A stretch of DNA of 64,000 bases. It comes from Pictodentalium vernedei (Eukaryota; Mollusca; Scaphopoda; Dentaliida; Dentaliidae). Shown here in pieces: positions 35,193-46,149 of the stretch; the stretch's first letter is position 1, and the number at the start of each line of letters is the position of its first letter. The notes below the pieces were generated by a model. It saw only the letters and a program-made list of their open reading frames with translations, had not been told where the DNA came from and ran no database searches. The translations under genes were made by a program, and so were the position numbers. The stretch is taken from contig CM062296.1 in the NCBI GenBank assembly GCA_031216915.1, positions 66,432,148 through 66,496,147 on the forward strand, written 5' to 3'.

Positions 35193-35737
35193 ATTACACG
35201 CCTGTTCTATGAAACCCTACCTACAGCAACACTAAACCATGCAGAAACTAAAAATCTGTTCCGCACATGTGTGGAACGGAAATCGTTGACGGACTATTTT
35301 TATAAAGTAGCAAAATTTCACTGGAATTTTCTACAAATCGTGTACCGCAATTACAATTTCAATCCCTAGCGATAGCTAAACATTTTCCCCTGAGTTCCAA
35401 TGTGTTCCAAGTGCCAGTAGCACATAGAACACATTGGAACTCAGAGGACGAAAGAGTAACGCAGGTTCCCCTTGCATGTTTGCTTGGCGACAAAATGTGT
35501 TATTTTTGGTGATAATTATCAAATGAACTGTTGAGTGTCCTTCCAATAGTTGTTTTATAGACGCGAAGGCGTGTAATAAACACAGAACGACACGCGTGTG
35601 TGAATGGGTTAATCGATATGGCACTTGTGCCATCGCGGAAGGATAAAATTCGAGGCCTGTGGCCCCTCGCTCTATCCTTCCGAGCTGACACTCGTGCCAT
35701 ATCGATTAACCCATTCACAAACGCGTGTCGTTCTGTG
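35193..35737 (-). repeat. Repeat family D, inverted copy in LINE J4
   Basis: Runs from TTATTACACGCCTGTTC to CGCGTGTCGTTCTGTG. It includes the palindromes GTTCCGCACATGTGTGGAAC and GAGTTCCAATGTGTTC../..GAACACATTGGAACTC, and an outer foldback (GGGTTAATCGATATGGCAC with its inverse at 35697-35716). LINE sequence continues on both sides (TTTGTTAT / GTATCAATCC), so the element is inserted in the LINE. Confidence 0.7.
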
Positions 35738-37296
35738 TATGTATCAATCCATCCCAATTCGTCTGCGACACAGATTTGATGTATTTATAGATACGAGTAT
35801 GTGGTTTAAAATAACTGAAAGGCATTTTAAAATGATTGAGGGGCTTGGTTAAAACCTGTTTCCTCACTGTCTGCCCTGTTGTTGACGGAGATACCAACAT
35901 ACCACGATATATCAGGCATGAGAGTATTCAACTTCTCACAAAGTTTTAAAATGAGATCTTTCTTCAAATTGGGGTTGATAAAAGCAAGCAAAGAGGAAGG
36001 AGAGTAGGAAAAAAAAAATAACTGACTTTCTTTCCTGTCCATTATCGATATGTTCAAGTTCTAGTTTTTTAAGCTTTTACTTCAGCTGTAAATATATAGC
36101 TTTTATTATCTATTCTGATTGATGTGATCTGCTCACCAGCAATAATGGTTGAATCGATCCACTGGAGAGATTCTTTATATGCACTATACTTGATCTTTAT
36201 TTCATATTTCCGCTCAAATTGCAAATAATTTCTATGTTTTTTTCTCGTACAGCGAAGGTCAAGAATAGCTGTTTTTCAGATGTCAAGGCGGAACATGTGG
36301 TTCAAGGTTTTCATTTATCATATCTGACTCTGTTTTGGCAGAATCCATATAGGGCTCAATTCGAATTACCAATGGGGGAATATATTTCTGGTGACGGTTA
36401 AACTATTCTACATTTTGAGGATCTGAGAAACAATTATAACCGGGGTTTCATGGATGAGCCAATAGTTTGGAAACATACTGGGGTGGCAGTTTAATCCTAC
36501 GCTTCGCAAGAGACGGCTCGCTCAACAAACATTAGATCATTTGGCGACGTGCTAAATGCGCCCAGCATAAGCCTGATACCACTGTTATGAATTGCATCAA
36601 GTGGTTTGAGGTATGACTTTCTCACAGGACCGTAAACCATACAACCATAAAATATTTTTGATCAAACAAGTATTATACAGGTGGAGTAATGTTTTCGGTC
36701 AGCACCCCAATAAGTGTTACCAATCACAATGAGGAGGTTATGTGCTTTTTGAACATTTCACCTTTAGTTGGTTTATTTGAGAAGTAAAATTCAGTTTACT
36801 GTCAAACAATAAGCATAAGAAATTTTCACTTCTTTAACAACATTAATAGGACATCCATCTATTTTTAATTCCAGATCAAGCTGATGCTTCTGGAGCTAAC
36901 AGAAATGAACAAAAATTATTTTAGACTTTGATAATTTGTAACAATATTCTATGGCCCATTTCTGTATTATGTTTAAACACAGTCGATAACATTCATATTT
37001 TTACTGCTTTAGCAGATTGAAAAGTCATCTACATATAATGAAGAATCTACATTCTCAAGTGTTTTGATGATGCTATTAATTTTCACAGAAAAAAGAGTAA
37101 CAGATAATATACTATCCTGAGGAACCACCAATTTCTGGGCGTGAGGATCAGTAACGTACATGTAGATGCAACACGAACTTGAAACTTACGATCCTTTAAA
37201 TATTTTTTTTATATAAAATTTGGCATGCGCCCTCTCAATCCCAAACGTCCGCATTGTATCATACACCTTTTCCGGGTCAAAAATGGTGACCACATA

Positions 37297-37924
37297 ATCT
37301 TTATTACACGCCTGTTCTAAGTAATCGGGGGCGCGGTGGCTAAGTAGGTAGAAGGCTGCAAGCCGAGAGGTCTTCAGTTCGAATCCTACCTTGGGCAAGA
37401 CACTTCACCCCCATTGCCCACGTGGGGGCACGGTGACGCTGTGTACTAATGCGTGCTGCACGTCGATGGTGCACCTGTCTTCAACCAATGCTAACCCTGC
37501 TTGTTTGGAGTTAGTATGCTGGGGAGCTGACAGTTGCTCGCCGATGCTCGGTGGTTCTCTCCGGGTACTCCGGCTTCCTCCACCCGTAAAACTGTCGAGG
37601 TCATGATTAGCCATTTTGCAGAAATATGTGACCTTAAACACCAATAAATAAATAAATAAATAATAAATTCTATGTAATCCTCATCTACAGCAACGCTTAG
37701 ACATGCAAAAAATCAAAATCTGTTCCGCACATATGTGCGGAACGGAAATCGTTGACGGACTATTTTTAAACAGAAGCGAAATTCCACTGGAATTTTCTAC
37801 AAATCGTGCACCACAATTACAACTTGAATCGCTAGCGATAGCTGAAAATCGTCCACTGTCGCAGTAGGCACATAGAACACATTGGAACTCGGGGACGAAA
37901 TAGTAACACGGGTTCCCCTCGTAA
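37297..37924 (-). repeat. Partial repeat D containing SINE copy B, between duplicated LINE segments
   Basis: TATTACACGCCTGTTCTA at the left, the SINE, then CAGCAACGCTTAGACATGCA, the palindrome TTCCGCACATATGTGCGGAA and CACATAGAACACATTGGAAC. Flanking LINE sequence of about 125 bp (37172-37300) is repeated at 37925-38048 with roughly 20 differences. Confidence 0.65.
37327..37667 (+). mobile_element. tRNA-headed SINE, copy B
   Basis: 341 bp. Head GGGGGCGCGGTGGCTAAGTA, B box GTTCGAATCC; body and tail as copy A (CTTGGGCAAGACACTTCACC; AATAAATAAATAAATAA). Target duplications TTCTAAGTAATC / TTCTATGTAATC (37315-37326 and 37668-37679), 11 of 12 identical. Confidence 0.92.
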
Positions 37925-39763
37925 ATTTGAAACTGACGATCCTTTAAAACAATTTCTATAAACAGAGGCATATCCCCCCTCAATCCCAAACTTCCGCGGT
38001 GTATCATATACTTTTTTCCGGGTCAAAGGTGGTGACCACGTAATCTTTCCTGGTAAAGGCATTTCTTAAATAGATTGGTCGATTCCAGAAACCAGACAAG
38101 TCGATCATTCATAATTCTTTCCATGGTTTTGCACAGACAACTTGGTAACGCAATATGTCTGTGATTGCTTGGATTTCTGTGATCTTTATCAAGCTTTGGG
38201 ATGAGAATTATTGTTGGTTTTCGCTAGGAAGGTGAAAACTGTCCAGTCACCCATATTTCATTGCAAATTGAAAATACAAGTTCAAGTGGTGTTTATGGCA
38301 GATGTTTTACATTTTGGTAGTGCTTTTCATCGGGTCCACAAACAGTATCCCCTCCTTTATACAAAGGGTTATTTAACTTTTCAATGGGGAAGGCTCATTG
38401 TTATCCTCTACATAGTCAAAGGAATATTTGAGCTGTTGTCTTTCTTGTTTATTTTTTTATTTTAACGAATTCCATCTTATAAATTGCAGACGACAAATGT
38501 TTCAAAAGAGTTGAGGCCAATTTGTCTGATTTTGTTTGTTTATGTTATTGGTATGTCGTTTTTTCCAACTGTTGCGTAGTTAATTAGTTTTCTTTTCCTT
38601 TAATTGTTTTAATCATTCCCCAAATTTTGTTCATGGGTGTTTCTTTGGTTAAATTCCGAAACAAAAGTTCCCAAAGAACTTTTCTTTTTTTGTTTGTTTT
38701 GTAAGTTATCTTGTTTTGATCAATTTATACGCAATTATTCGTAGTTGATGACACATTAAATTCCCCTTCTGTTTTCTTGCGAACTCTTTTCGCCTGTTTG
38801 CAAGCATTATTAAACCATGTTTCGTTGAAACGTTTTGGATTTGTGGTTGTTAGGAACTGCTGTGTTTGCAATGTCAAGCAATACCTGAGTAAAATGTTCA
38901 GCACTTTCTTCAAATTTCCCACGCGTGAGGCATACATCACAAATCGATGCGAAAATGTCCCATTCAGCGTTTTTAAAGTTTCACTGTTGCACCCTCCCAC
39001 TGTCTGTCGGGACTTCACTTTCCAACTCAATTGGAAAGTAGTCAGTCACGTACAAGTCATCTTCAACCTTTCCAGAAAACTCAAGGAAGAGAGGACAGGC
39101 AATAATAAGATCAATGAAGGAGTATGAACCAGAGGCGGGATATAGGTAAGTGCCTGACCCATCATTGAACAAACACAAGTCGTATTTTGTAATAAGCGCA
39201 TCTACTGTTTTACCTTTTAGGTCTTCTTTGTTGCAGGAATCACCCCAACGAGGAACACCAGCATTAAAATCATCCAACAAAATGTATGGAGTTGGGAGCT
39301 GATGAATGAGTTGCTCAAGATCAATCTGCCGTATGGGCTTTTTTGGTGACATGTAAATTGAACATTACATGTACGTGACAGTCTTGTCAAAAGTTGGGAG
39401 TACTGCTACAGCTTGTACAGTTGATTGAAAAGGTACACAACTGTGAATAATGTCATTTCTAACCAAGACTGAGAGTCCATGAACATGATGGACATGTTCA
39501 TCTGCCCAAGCGTTATCCGAGGTACAATGCTTGAAAACAGAATGATCTCGAGTGTCTATTTTATTAAAGAGGGTTTCCTGCAAACAAACGGCAGCAGGTT
39601 TATATGTTTGACTCAGAAAGCCCAGTTCGTTAAAATTAGTTCTAAAACCTATTGTATTATATTTTGTGTTGTTGTATTATCCATATCTACTTGAAGATTT
39701 AGAGGGTGGACGTATGTGTGAAACAACATCTTTCTGTGGAGACGTTTGTCCTGGGGACTTACG

Positions 39764-40981
39764 CTAAGGTGAATTTAGACGATGTGCATTAATGGATACG
39801 TCTTCGACGTCATCCCGAAAATCCACGTATTTAAATGCATCAAACATATTTTGGTAACAATGTGCTGTAACATGTTCTGTCCGATTGTTGTTTCTGTTTT
39901 TCTTCTTTTTTTTTTTTTTTTGATTTTCTGACTCTTGACTCAGATGTTGTTCTAGCTTCGTTTTTTTTCTGGTCTTTTTTACCTTGGTTTTGTTTTTTTT
40001 ATTCACCTTTATGCTCAGATCTGAGTTCTTCTTTCTTATTTTCGTGTTCAGATTTAGGAGTATTAATCTTGCTCTCTTCTGTTTTCTTTATTTCTTGTGC
40101 AGCAGACTGGGTTTGTGGAAATGTTTGTTCAACGGAACTGATTGTAAATGGGTCTACCATATTTTATAAAATGGTTTCCGGACAAGTAAATGCAGTTTGA
40201 TATTCGGCAGATGTTGCTGTTTTTTTTTCTTTTTTGACATCATTGTATCAGACGGAAGCGATAACTTTATGCCAGGCATTGATATCACAATGTCTCTGAC
40301 CACTTTCAAACTAATATTTTTTTACAGTTTGTTTTTTCAATGAGTTTATTTCCGTACAGGGTGATGACGCTAGTAATTGGTAATTACAACTTTTTAAAAC
40401 ATTTGTGCATGGGTCTTGATGTTGTTAACCATATCTTTGACGCTTGAAAGGCCGAAATGGGTTTGGGATATAAAAGTCTACCCTGCTGTTCATGTAAGCT
40501 ATTTTAATTGATCTTGGCGGCTATATATAATAATATATATGTTTGTTTTGATTGTAGTATTGCATTGTTTAATTTCAATTCATTTAACTGCCTTTACACC
40601 ATAAGGTTTTAATGCATTCGCAATCTCTAATTCACTCATACCTGTCGGTTCTTTTGTTTTAACAACACCCTTACTGAAATTTAGAGGTAGAAGAGGGAAA
40701 ACATTTACCACAATGTCAACAATTTTATCAATTCTCATTAGATTCTGTGCCTGCATTTCACATTCTATCAATAATACACCCGAATTTAATTTTTTAACAT
40801 CTTTGACAACACCGGCTATACCATTTGTTGTGTTCTCCAAGGCAAACGCATTACTGTTCGTCACCAGTTTGCCTTCTTCTGTCGAATATAAAATGAAACA
40901 TTTTGACCTGTTTTGTGTTAATGGTGTGTCATTGTTATTATCTGAGTCGGAGTCGTTTCCTTTCCAAAGATGCACCTCCAT
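39764..40981 (-). pseudogene. J4 ORF1 remnant
   Basis: Minus strand. The N-terminal piece 40981-40580 (133 codons) contains GIAGVVKDVKKLNSGVLLIE and KPYGVKAVK, typical of ORF1 proteins of this LINE group. A shifted piece near 40500-40440 reads YIPNPFRPFKRQRYG, corresponding to the start of a CCHC knuckle with its first cysteines lost. The C-terminal piece 40006-39764 is lysine-rich. Followed by ORF2 at about 39680. Confidence 0.65.
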
Positions 40982-40985
40982 CTTT

Positions 40986-41829
40986 GTTTTCTATTATTTG
41001 TGGCCATATTTTGAATTAATTATACTGCCCATGACACCCACCCTTACCTTGAGTCCAACGAGGGGGGGGGGGGGTGTATGTCGCGGATTACTGGCCAGGG
41101 TGGCGCATAAACATGCTGCTGACGGATTGACCCGCCCAGTGTGGGTAGTGCCAGTTCGTCAGATATCGGTCATTCAGCCAAATATTTTACAAAACTGGTG
41201 TAATGCAAATGGTAATGCGCAACTAATCACAGAGAGTGCAATAAAAAGAAGCGGTTCAACGATTCTGAAATTCGTTGAAAGTCTGTATACGTTGGCAATG
41301 ATAAACGTGTGTTAAACTAAATAACTTACTGAATGATCTCCCAATACCTCCTTTTGGGGGACACCCGATTGGACAGACCGGGACCATCTGACCATCTCCA
41401 AAATCGAGACTGTCATAACAGACACAGTTTGTCCACAACTGCCAGGATTTCTTCCTCTGTGGCCTTAGGGACGTAAATCACGGAAGAACAGGTGCCTACA
41501 TAGCAGGACAGTACAATTCTGAAGGGGGGGGGGGGGGAGGGGGTATTCAGACATTTCGCAGCAAAATGTGCAAGCCTTCCTCCAAACGCCACCTGAGGAT
41601 CTGTCAGTAGGGCCTACTCGACCCATCCCCTGTGGACATCACCATGCATCCCAACCGAGGACGTATCAGCCGCGGGCGTACTGAATACTATAGTGGATTC
41701 GATTACCAATTTGAAATCACGCTTGATACAAGGGGGGATTTTGGGTTCTTCCGAAGAGAGCTCTGTCGCTCCAATCGATTTCAAAGTCCGCAAACCTCAG
41801 GTCTAGTTACCATAAATCCATTACAATAA
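40986..41829. other. No recognisable feature apart from two G tracts
   Basis: Just upstream of LINE J4's 5' end. G13 at 41062-41074 and G14 at 41524-41537. A minus-strand frame 41438-41256 ends near a CTTAC donor-like site, but no acceptor is seen. Confidence 0.4.
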
Positions 41830-41994
41830 CGTATATGATTCTATTAGCCCATACTCAAAGCGCAAAACCAGCATTGTGAAATGAACCAGGCAAATTTTAA
41901 CGATCATAAGCTTTGTGAATAAATCACTCGTGTACCCAACGATGTCACTTGAGAAATAATCATTAAATCGGATAAGGGTCGATACCACTCCTTT

Positions 41995-42037
<43 letters not shown>

Positions 42038-42330
42038 TTGTCAGGTCACACATTTCTACACAATCTATTTTTCAGTTAAAATTGTGAACTGATATGTAAT
42101 TTAAACATTTCTTTCGGAACCCCGTCTGCTGTACGTGTAAACAATCTAGAAAAAATATAGCGGTTTGCAAGTCACTTAGTTGATGGAATAATTGCGAAAT
42201 GGACAACCTCAAATACTTGACGTGGTGACATTACATTATACATTGGAGACGAGAACATGGAAAAAAGTACGCAAGTCCTCATACATTCAGAGGGCGAGGA
42301 TAGCAGTATTATTGGGAAAACGGGTGCTTA
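41830..42330. repeat. Interspersed repeat U, copy 2
   Basis: Shares the block from CGCAAAACC..ATTGTGAAA to AGAGGGCGAGGAT with 564-975. Interrupted by a truncated SINE tail. It is followed by TTATATAAAACCC (42330) and AATAAA (42359), giving a promoter-plus-poly(A) look. Confidence 0.5.
41993..42064 (-). mobile_element. Truncated SINE, 3' tail only
   Basis: A (TTTA)n run of about 47 bp followed by GTCAGGTCACACATTTCTAC ACAAT, the 3' end of the SINE family on the minus strand; strongly 5'-truncated. Inserted in repeat U. Confidence 0.75.
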
Positions 42331-43188
42331 TATAAAACCCACAATTGTCGAGTTCTCAAATAAATTCAGTTAGAACATGCCGATAAATTAGTTTTCAGAG
42401 GTCTTTTACCGCTCTGTTCAGGACACATTTGTGCATTGATTTTTTGATTGAGTGGAGTCTGAGATTGGGCAATTTTGGGATGGTAATTGGGGACACAACC
42501 CGTAAACACCCACATTAAGTAATGGCGCAGTTTATTTTTTTCTCAGATACCACTTCCGTCAACAGATCTGGTTTCTCTGCACTCAAAGGTTTCAGGCCTT
42601 CTGGGAAATTTATCTACTGCGAGACAAGACATCAGTAGTATATCATGCACGTGTCGTGCCCCATCAGCAGGACCCCGGGCAGGACGTCATGTCACGTGAT
42701 CCAGTGGCGCCATGTTGTATTGTCATGGTAGCTCTGCTTCTATCTATCTATCTATCTATGCAATAGTTTTCGTTCATCCGACCATGTTCGTTTGTCCCGG
42801 AGTATACTCCAGTAGGACAGAAGAGCCCATCAGCTGGAACAGCGTTGTTTATTGTTACTATATTTAGCTTTTCTGGTCTGTTCTTGTTAGTTCTGACCAT
42901 ATTCCGAGGACTTTGGTTGTTTCATTTATCTTGATTTCCCAATCAGTTCACTTTACTGGCGCTAATTAACCAGGGGCAGCTTCAGTTTTAGAAGGCCAAG
43001 CCCCACCCCCACCCCAGCAACCTCCATCCTCCGGTAGCTACGCCATTGTATAAAATAAACAGGTAAAAGCGTAAACACATTTCGAAGAACTAAACTGTGA
43101 CACAAGAAAACCATTCATTATTTTGCCAGTCGACTCAGTCACCTTCAGATTTATATAAAATCGGGTTTATTTTTGTTTAATACTTTTA
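42331..43188. other. No recognisable gene; (CTAT)n at 42738-42759
   Basis: A short tetranucleotide microsatellite, and near 42967-43050 a fragment with CAGGGGCAG and GTAGCTACGCCATTG reminiscent of hAT ends, not resolved. Confidence 0.4.
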
Positions 43189-43199
43189 ACAAAGTGGGA

Positions 43200-43591
43200 A
43201 GGGGGCGCGTTGGCGTTCCGGTGGTCGGTTCTCGTAAGATCATCGAAGTTAAGCAACGTCGAGCCCGATTAATCATTGGATGGGTGACCGTGTGAGCTCC
43301 CGCGTTGTGTCCTTGGGCAAGGCACTTAACCCCAATTGTCCACATGGGGGCACGATGACGCCGTGTCATAAGGCGTACTGCACGTCGATAGTGCGCATGT
43401 CTTCAACCAATCTAACCCTGCCTGTGCTGCAGTGCGGAGTTACGATGTTGAGGATCTGGCAGCTGCTCGTCATTGCTCGGTGGTTCTCTCCGGGTACCCC
43501 ACCTTCCTCCACCCATAAAACTGTCGCGGTAATCATTAGCCATTGTGCATAAGTATATGACCTTAAACACCAATAAATAAATAAATAAATA
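43200..43591 (+). mobile_element. 5S-rRNA-headed SINE, copy C
   Basis: The 5' part contains GATCATCGAAGTTAAGCAAC, GTCGAGCCCGATTAATCATT and GGATGGGTGACCGTGTGAGC, matching the 3' half of metazoan 5S rRNA including its internal promoter (A box, intermediate element, C box). From CCTTGGGCAAGGCACTTAAC onward it has the same body and tail as the tRNA-headed copies A and B, ending CCTTAAACACCAATAAATAA. Probable imperfect target duplication AACAAAGTGGG / AACCAAGGGGG. Confidence 0.9.
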
Positions 43592-43599
43592 ATAACCAA

Positions 43600-44160
43600 G
43601 GGGGGCTTGTTTACATTTATATATAAACTAAATCATGTTCGCGAAACATAATTATCAGAGATAAAAAGGTTTGTTGGAATACATAATGAATAAATAAGCA
43701 TCAGTAGGTAGGTACAGTTAAAACTAGAAGGCCTGTCATGAAATGCGCACAAACAGCACGTTGATATGCGCGTTAATGTGTGTGTTATGGCCCAAGTAAA
43801 GCTATCAAATTCTGTACATATGGCATGTGCACAAGCAATGTTTCAGCCAATGGACCTCCGGGTAACCCGGAGGTCCACTGGCAGAAACATTGCATGTGTT
43901 TGCTATGAGTAACCAGGAGAACCTGCCGTGCTTTGGATGCCATTCAATATGGCAATTGCGCGCAATTCCAACGCGCAGTTAAGTCTAGATAAGCGCACAA
44001 TTCGTGACAGGACTTCTAGTTTTAACTGTAAATGTTTCTCATTGAGAGTTTTCAATACTGTTATCGTAAAAGAGACTATTACTTCCATTGCGAAAAGCCG
44101 ACGACTGCAAATTACTCCTTGCTTATCAGATAGGACCATGTGTGCGGGAACGTAAAATTT
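43600..44160. repeat. Segment paralogous to the intron beside exon B
   Basis: GAATAAATAAGCATCAGTAG before, and AAAAGCCGACGACTGCAAAT..ATCAGATAGGACCATGTGTG after, the MITE1 copy; these match 49290-49440 (AAAAGCCGACGACTGCCAAA..ATCAGATAGGGCCATGTGTG). The exon that follows at 49463 is absent here. It represents a truncated third copy of the gene module. Confidence 0.7.
43715..44028 (+). mobile_element. MITE1, copy 5
   Basis: 314 bp with TA on both flanks. The paralogous intron at 49310-49330 (GTAAGTAGGTAAATATTT) is the empty site, confirming TA duplication independently of the 7-14 kb segment. Confidence 0.93.
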
Positions 44161-44299
44161 AGCGTCAGGCTTATCGTAATTGTTAAATGGGAATTAGACA
44201 ATTGTTCGAGATACGCGTACGTCTTACAGGTCGATTTATTACTTGACAAGTGGCAGCATAGCTCCTAATCACGAACCCATTTATAAAATCACCGTTTCA

Positions 44300-44440
44300 T
44301 ATCTTCCTTGGGTGGCAACAAGTAAAGATACGTTCCGCGCTTCACTTTTTCTCTTTGTATTCAAGTGTAAATTATGCAAACAGATACCGTATAATATCTT
44401 CCTTGAGTGGCAACAAGTAAAGATATATTCCGCGTTATTA
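44300..44440 (+). repeat. Two-unit direct repeat, period about 97 bp
   Basis: TATCTTCCTTGGGTGGCAAC followed by AAGTAAAGATACGTTCCGCG at 44300, and the same with a few changes at 44396. No coding significance seen. Confidence 0.7.
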
Positions 44441-44584
44441 CGCAACAAGCAAATATGAATTTCACACTTTTGCTAAAACCTCGCTCTGGTAACAGAGGCA
44501 GCGGCAAGTTAGTTTATACACCGTATTCACACATCCATCCACTCATTGGCCCGAATCATTCAATCATTCAAAAGCGCGAGCCCA

Positions 44585-45119
44585 CCCCCCCCCCCCCCCC
44601 CCACTCCCCGCCTCAATACCCAATCGACGTCAATCAAACATCAGTACCGCTAATGAAAAATATAATCTGTTTATACCTTCCTTGCCTAGAAAGAAAACCC
44701 CACCCCCGCCCCGCCCCACGCCCGATCCTTCCAGTGTGAGTAAATATCTTATCCCCACCCACTTTTGCAGCATATATATACCATCTCCCCCACCACTGAC
44801 CTGTATGCGGACCCTGATGTAATGTGTACATTGACAATCCAGAGGCGAGATGCAGGATGTACGCACCCACATATACACAATGATCATAATCTCACAACAT
44901 ATACACATATACGCGCAATGTTCAATATCAACGCGTCTTTAGGTGTAATTGCTCTTCATGGTTATTTCTACCCCCTGCCCCCCCCCCCCCCCCCCCCCAT
45001 CTGCAAGTTTATAAATGAGAATATTTGGAATCATTCTTACCTGCTGAGCCCATTGGGTTCTAGAGTTTAGATTTACAAACTTCAAAACATACGCCCTCTC
45101 AACCCCCCCCCCCCCCCCC
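44585..45119. repeat. Cluster of three C tracts
   Basis: C18 (44585-44602), C21 (44978-44998) and C17 (45103-45119). The last lies in LINE J6, which is on the minus strand, so the sense strand carries G. Confidence 0.9.
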
Positions 45120-46010
45120 ATGTTAAAAAGATCTTTTAAATTCCCATACTTCCGCGTTGTATCATATCCCTTTTCCAGGAGAAAGATGGTGACAAAATAA
45201 TCTTTTTTGGAAAAGGCATTTCTTATAAACGTTTCAAGACTAACCAAATGTTCTCTTGTACTTCTCAGGAATCTGAAACCACATTGAACATTAACAAGTA
45301 GATTGTTCGGTTCCAGAAACCAGACAAGCCGATCATTGATCATTTTTTCCACCGTGTTCCACAGACAACTTGTTTATGCAATAGGTGTGTACAGTTAAAA
45401 CTAGAAGTCCTGTCATGAAATGCGCGCAAATAGCACGTCGATCTGCGCGTTAATCTACGCGTCATGACCATAGTAAGGCCACCAAGTTCTGTACATATGA
45501 CCTGTGCACAAGCAATGTTTCAGCCAATGGGCCTCCGGGTAACCCGGAGGTCCATTGGCTGAAACATTGCCTGTGTTTGCTGTGGGTAACCAGAAGAACC
45601 TGTCGTACTTTGGATGCCATTCGATATGGCAATTGCGCGCAATTCCTACGCGCAATTAAGCCTAGATAAGCGCACAATTCGTGACAGGACATCTAGTTTT
45701 AACTGCAATTACCTCGATTGTTGCGATCTTTATCAGTCTTTGGAATGGGAATTGTTGTTGCTGTTCGCCAGGAAGGCGGAACTTGGCCAGCCACCCATAT
45801 TGCATTGCAAGTTGATACCACATGTTCAAGTGGTGATTGTGGCTGAGGTTTTAAAATTTGATATTGTATTTCTTCGGCTTCAGTGGCAGTATCCTGTGCA
45901 TTATGCAATGAGTTATGTAACTGTTCCACAGAGAAAGATTCATTGCAGTCTTTCTAAATTGTCAGAGGAAAAGTTGGTCTGTTGTTTTTTCTGTTTAGCC
46001 AATTATTTAG
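45040..46010 (-). mobile_element. I/Nimb-like LINE fragment J6 (RT domain), split by MITE1
   Basis: Minus strand. 45929-45706 reads IWVAGQVPPSWRTATTIPIP then KTDKDRNNRGN; after the MITE, 45352-45120 reads LVWFLEPNNLLVNVQCGFR, LRSTREHLVSLETFIRNAF and LEKGYDTTRKYG. These are RT motifs of the resident LINE family (QCGFR.LRST; AYD changed to GYD). A G17 run on the sense strand then shifts the frame before GVERAYVLKFVNL. Non-functional. Confidence 0.8.
45392..45705 (+). mobile_element. MITE1, copy 6, inserted in an RT gene
   Basis: 314 bp inside LINE J6. The undisrupted LINE sequence is visible at 59208-59225 (TAGGCCTGTAATTACTTGGG), giving another empty site. Left flank TA, right flank CA (one mutation). 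Confidence 0.93.
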
Positions 46011-46149
46011 GGTAAACATTTGCTTGTTAGAAATTGCTTACCCTGGACAAAAGATGTTGGGTGCTATGATTCTACAAACGCTTCCATGGTAACTTGTAGG
46101 TTATAAAGTGAATTCTTCCGAACTCGATTTTTCAAATGTCTTGCGTCAA

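Larger units (their letters stand above)
35750..39680 (-). pseudogene. J4 ORF2 remnant: endonuclease, RT, RNase H
   Basis: Minus strand. Endonuclease pieces: 39583-39365 (QETLFNKIDTRD, HHVHGLSVLVRNDI) and 39352-38981 (YILLDDFNAGVPRWGDSCN, with GDFN changed to DDFN, then FNDGSGTYLYPASGSYSFID). Linker: 39030-38725 (WFNNACKQAKRVRKK). RT: near 38060-37170, with TFDPEKVYDTMRTFGIERAH in place of the usual FDLEKAYD. Thumb and connection at 36700-36400; RNase H and C-terminal blocks at 36060-35715 (SPSSLLAFINPNLKKDLILK). Many frameshifts; the catalytic RT region is damaged. Confidence 0.75.
35136..40985 (-). mobile_element. Nearly full-length I/Nimb-like LINE J4
   Basis: Minus-strand element running from ORF1 start (about 40981) through endonuclease, RT and RNase H to a 3' truncation near 35136, where LINE J3 ends. 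Interrupted by repeat D at 35193-35737 and by a partial repeat D carrying SINE copy B at 37297-37924. Domain order APE-RT-RNase H with a CCHC-type ORF1 points to the I superfamily, Nimb-like; the clade assignment is inference. Confidence 0.8.

Noticed and set aside
37327..37400. tRNA-like sequence with A and B boxes that might be a tRNA gene
   Set aside because: It is the 5' head of a SINE; no complete cloverleaf or anticodon arm is preserved, and the SINE body follows directly.
41993..42039. Long (TTTA)n array considered as an independent microsatellite
   Set aside because: It is directly joined to the SINE 3' end sequence, so it is the tail of a truncated SINE.
43220..43300. 5S rRNA-like sequence that might be a 5S gene
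   Set aside because: Only the 3' half of 5S is present and it runs directly into the SINE body.
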